Assembly: GCA_963711005.1 (NCBI GenBank)
Contig: CAVQCJ010000002.1
Span: forward strand, 1,178,001-1,242,000
DNA: 64,000 nucleotides
Source: CAVQCJ01 sp963711005
Lineage (GTDB): Bacteria > Actinomycetota > Actinomycetes > Prado026
Reading direction: 5' to 3'
Both the position numbers and the translations under genes were made by a program. A model generated the notes under the pieces. The model worked only from the letters and a program-made list of their open reading frames with translations. It did no database searches and had not been told where the DNA came from. Shown in pieces: positions 62,200-64,000 of the stretch (position 1 is its first letter; the number at the start of each line of letters is the position of its first letter).

Positions 62200-62701
62200 C
62201 GCCCACCTCCTCGACGTCCGTTCCCAGCTGCGCGGCGAGGGCAGCTCGGCCGCGCATAAGCCTGGTCTTCACGGTGCCGACCGGCAGGCCGGTCTGCCGC
62301 GCGACCTGCTCCACGCTCAGGTCGCACAGCTCGTGCAGGACCAGAACCAGTCGCTGCCCCTCCGGCAACCGCGCCAGCGCAGCGCGGACGTCGAGAACCT
62401 GGTCGGTGGGCGGGCTTGGTGCAGTCGCCGGCGTCGCTACCCGGGGCTGAAGCCGCAGCGCCAGGCGGGCTCGCCGCCACCGGTTCACCGCGAGCCGCCA
62501 TGCGACGGTGCGGACCCACGCCTCGGGGTCGTCCAGCGTCCGCACCCGCTCCCAGCGTTGCCAAGCTCGTACGAACGCCTCTTGAACCACGTCCTGTGCC
62601 TGGTCCACGTCGCCAGTCATCAGCGCCAGATGCCCCAGCAGGCGCCGGCGAGTGGACACATAGAACCCGTCGAAGCTCAGCTCGCCCGTTGGCTCTGACA
62701 T
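62183..62701 (-). CDS. ECF RNA polymerase sigma factor
   Basis: A 172-residue sigma-70 family factor. Region 2 is FDGFYVSTRRRLLGHLALMT then QDVVQEAFVRAWQRWERVR; region 4 is RLVLVLHELCDLSVEQVARQ with GLPVGTVKTRLMRGRAALA. The ATG at 62701 starts MSEPTGELSFDGF. It is of the SigE-like, short type and is coupled to the membrane propeller protein, which probably controls it in response to an outside signal. Confidence 0.9.
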   Translation of the reverse strand: MSEPTGELSFDGFYVSTRRRLLGHLALMTGDVDQAQDVVQEAFVRAWQRWERVRTLDDPEAWVRTVAWRLAVNRWRRARLALRLQPRVATPATAPSPPTDQVLDVRAALARLPEGQRLVLVLHELCDLSVEQVARQTGLPVGTVKTRLMRGRAALAAQLGTDVEEVGDVQPA

Positions 62702-63258
62702 CCACCGCCTCCCGGTGCTCGCCGCCGTCACCATGAACACGCGCAGACGCTCCATGAGGGTTCCATCACCCAGGCAGGAAGCAGAAGTCGACGGTGGTCG
62801 ACGACCGCTCCGACGGCCCCGGCCGGGCGGGCTCCGGCGACCCCAAACGACCTGTCCAGGCCTGCCCTCCGGCATGCCGCGTCACCAGACGCTCTAGTGA
62901 TCACCCCTAGGCATCCGCGTGTGGCTGATCCTGCCCGCCTTAGCGATCGCACCTAACGCCGGATATTGGGCTGCCGGAGGGCCGGGAACCTGGTGCTGCT
63001 CCCACAGCGGACGCCTTCGTCATCGAGGCGGTGCCGAGGAACCCCGACTGTTCCTCCGCCACGCGCCAGGCCGGGAACCTCGGTATCCAGAGCGCGTGGT
63101 CCATGCAGGCGGCGGCTTCCGCACCGGCTCTGTCGCTCCGCCGTCCTGCCGGTCGGGCAGCTGAGCTCGTGGTCACCGGTTCTCGGGCGCGTTCGAGCAT
63201 GGCTCGTCCAGGTTGGTCGAAAGTCCATGCTGGCTCGGTCGGTGCCAGAATCGCGGTC
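62702..63258. other. 557-nt intergenic region between sigma factor and nitroreductase genes
   Basis: Nothing coding is supported. Short frames on both strands have no recognisable family. It contains the upstream regions of the sigma gene and of the nitroreductase gene; no promoter motif was assigned with confidence. Confidence 0.5.
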
Positions 63259-63861
63259 GTGGAGTTCTCCGAGGTCCTTCGCCGTCGCCGTATGGTCCGT
63301 CACTACTCTGACCAGCCGTTAGCACCGCACGTCATCGAACGGGTCCTGGCGAATGCCCTGCGTGCACCTTCGGCAGGGTTCTCGCAGGGGTGGGCGTTCC
63401 TCGCCCTGACCGAGGCGCGGGACCGGGCCAGGTTCTGGCCGTTCGTGCCGACACGGGTCGAGGACACTCCGACGATGCAGGACGCGCCTCTTGTCGTAGT
63501 CCCGATGGCGCACAAAGCGGCTTACCTGGAACGGTACGCCGAGCCGGACAAGGGTTGGGAGGACCGCGCCGAGTCTCGCTGGCCCGCGCCGTACTGGTAT
63601 ATCGACACTGGGATGGCTGCGCTGCTGATGCTCCTCACCGCCGTCGACGAGGGCCTCGGCGCGTGCTTCTTCGGGATCACGCCCGAGCACCTGCAGCCGT
63701 TCCGAGCCGAGTTCGGCGTGCCCGACGAGTACGCCCCGATCGGCGGGGTCACGGTCGGATACCGGGCCGTCGATCAGCCCGCCCAGAGCCCTGCCGTCGC
63801 GCAGCGAAGACGCGGAGTAGCGCAGGTGGTCCACCGGGGGCAATGGGGCCGACACGAGTGA
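63259..63861 (+). CDS. nitroreductase family protein
   Basis: A 200-residue FMN-dependent enzyme. The start VEFSEVLRRRRMVRHYSDQPL has the family R-R-S/M-R-x-Y motif for the FMN phosphate. LANALRAPSAGFSQGWAF follows, then APLVVVPMAHKAAY, LMLLTAVDEGLGACFFGIT and PIGGVTVGYRA. These enzymes reduce nitro, quinone or similar groups with NAD(P)H. The GTG at 63259 is taken; upstream in-frame sequence is not conserved-looking. Confidence 0.87.
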   Translation: MEFSEVLRRRRMVRHYSDQPLAPHVIERVLANALRAPSAGFSQGWAFLALTEARDRARFWPFVPTRVEDTPTMQDAPLVVVPMAHKAAYLERYAEPDKGWEDRAESRWPAPYWYIDTGMAALLMLLTAVDEGLGACFFGITPEHLQPFRAEFGVPDEYAPIGGVTVGYRAVDQPAQSPAVAQRRRGVAQVVHRGQWGRHE

Positions 63862-64000
63862 CCGGGTGGAGCGGTGCGAGCAACTCGGTACTCGGCGTCC
63901 GCCCCGACTGGCGAGGCTCGTAGCAGGGCACAGCACGTTTGATGAGCGTTAGATCGATCTTGGTCGGGGCTCGCCCCAGATCGGGCCTAGGACGCATCGC
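63862..64000. other. right edge, no gene seen
   Basis: After the nitroreductase stop there is no supported coding sequence. The last bases could contain the start of a gene beyond the window. Confidence 0.5.

Noticed and set aside
1..64000. CRISPR array, integrase, transposase or phage genes
   Set aside because: No regularly spaced direct repeats and no recognisable recombinase or phage protein were seen in any frame.

Overview
The window is high-GC, densely packed bacterial chromosome. The mix of families points to an actinomycete (Actinomycetota): a DGPF protein paired with an ECF42-type sigma factor, 10-methyl fatty acid (TmsA/TmsB) genes, a CebR-type LacI regulator with 14-bp operators, GTG/TTG starts and many 4-nt start/stop overlaps. 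I cannot name the genus. No phage, integrase, intact insertion sequence, rRNA or CRISPR array was seen. The only RNA genes seen are a tRNA cut by the left edge and a tRNA-Ser(GCT).

Layout. 0-6 kb: DGPF protein plus ECF sigma factor, two HxlR regulator modules that share a paralogous small dimeric-barrel-type protein, a hemerythrin-domain protein and tRNA-Ser. 6-11.5 kb: rpiA, then an acyl-CoA synthetase and the tmsB/tmsA pair, all interrupted by single-base frameshifts. 11.5-18.6 kb: a hydroxyacid dehydrogenase, an unknown gene and a homocysteine methyltransferase in a coupled operon, a secreted GH5 glycosidase, two small exported proteins, and debris of a phosphate (pst) transporter. 18.8-31 kb: ABC exporter, exported hydrolases, MFS exporter, alditol oxidase, Smr and DUF2277 proteins, ABC-F ATPase, and a GGDEF-EAL protein. 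31-36 kb: peptide deformylase, nickel/cobalt permease with a Nur-box-like site, HAD hydrolase, flippase-like membrane protein and a D-threonine-aldolase-type enzyme.

36-45 kb is a sugar-utilisation locus: a binding lipoprotein, two permeases and a GH2 beta-mannosidase transcribed leftward, with a LacI-family regulator and a GH1 beta-glucosidase rightward. Two near-palindromic CebR-type operators lie just downstream of recognisable TTGACA promoters, one for each transcription unit.

45-54.6 kb is the most unusual part. A papain-like cysteine peptidase is divergent from a chagasin-type (I42) inhibitor of that peptidase class. Next to it lies an eight-gene leftward operon in which all seven junctions are 4-nt overlaps: GMC oxidoreductase, a small domain protein, a membrane metallophosphoesterase, an alpha/beta hydrolase with a Cys nucleophile, an acetoacetate-decarboxylase-family protein, two small membrane proteins and a patatin whose C-terminal half resembles the small domain protein. 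I read it as an undescribed lipid- or sterol-like-compound pathway.

54.6-64 kb is looser and partly decayed: orphan small ORFs, a lipoprotein, a large LuxR-type ATPase regulator with two frameshifts, DsrE-like, GNAT, an ECF sigma factor with a beta-propeller anti-sigma-like partner, and a nitroreductase.
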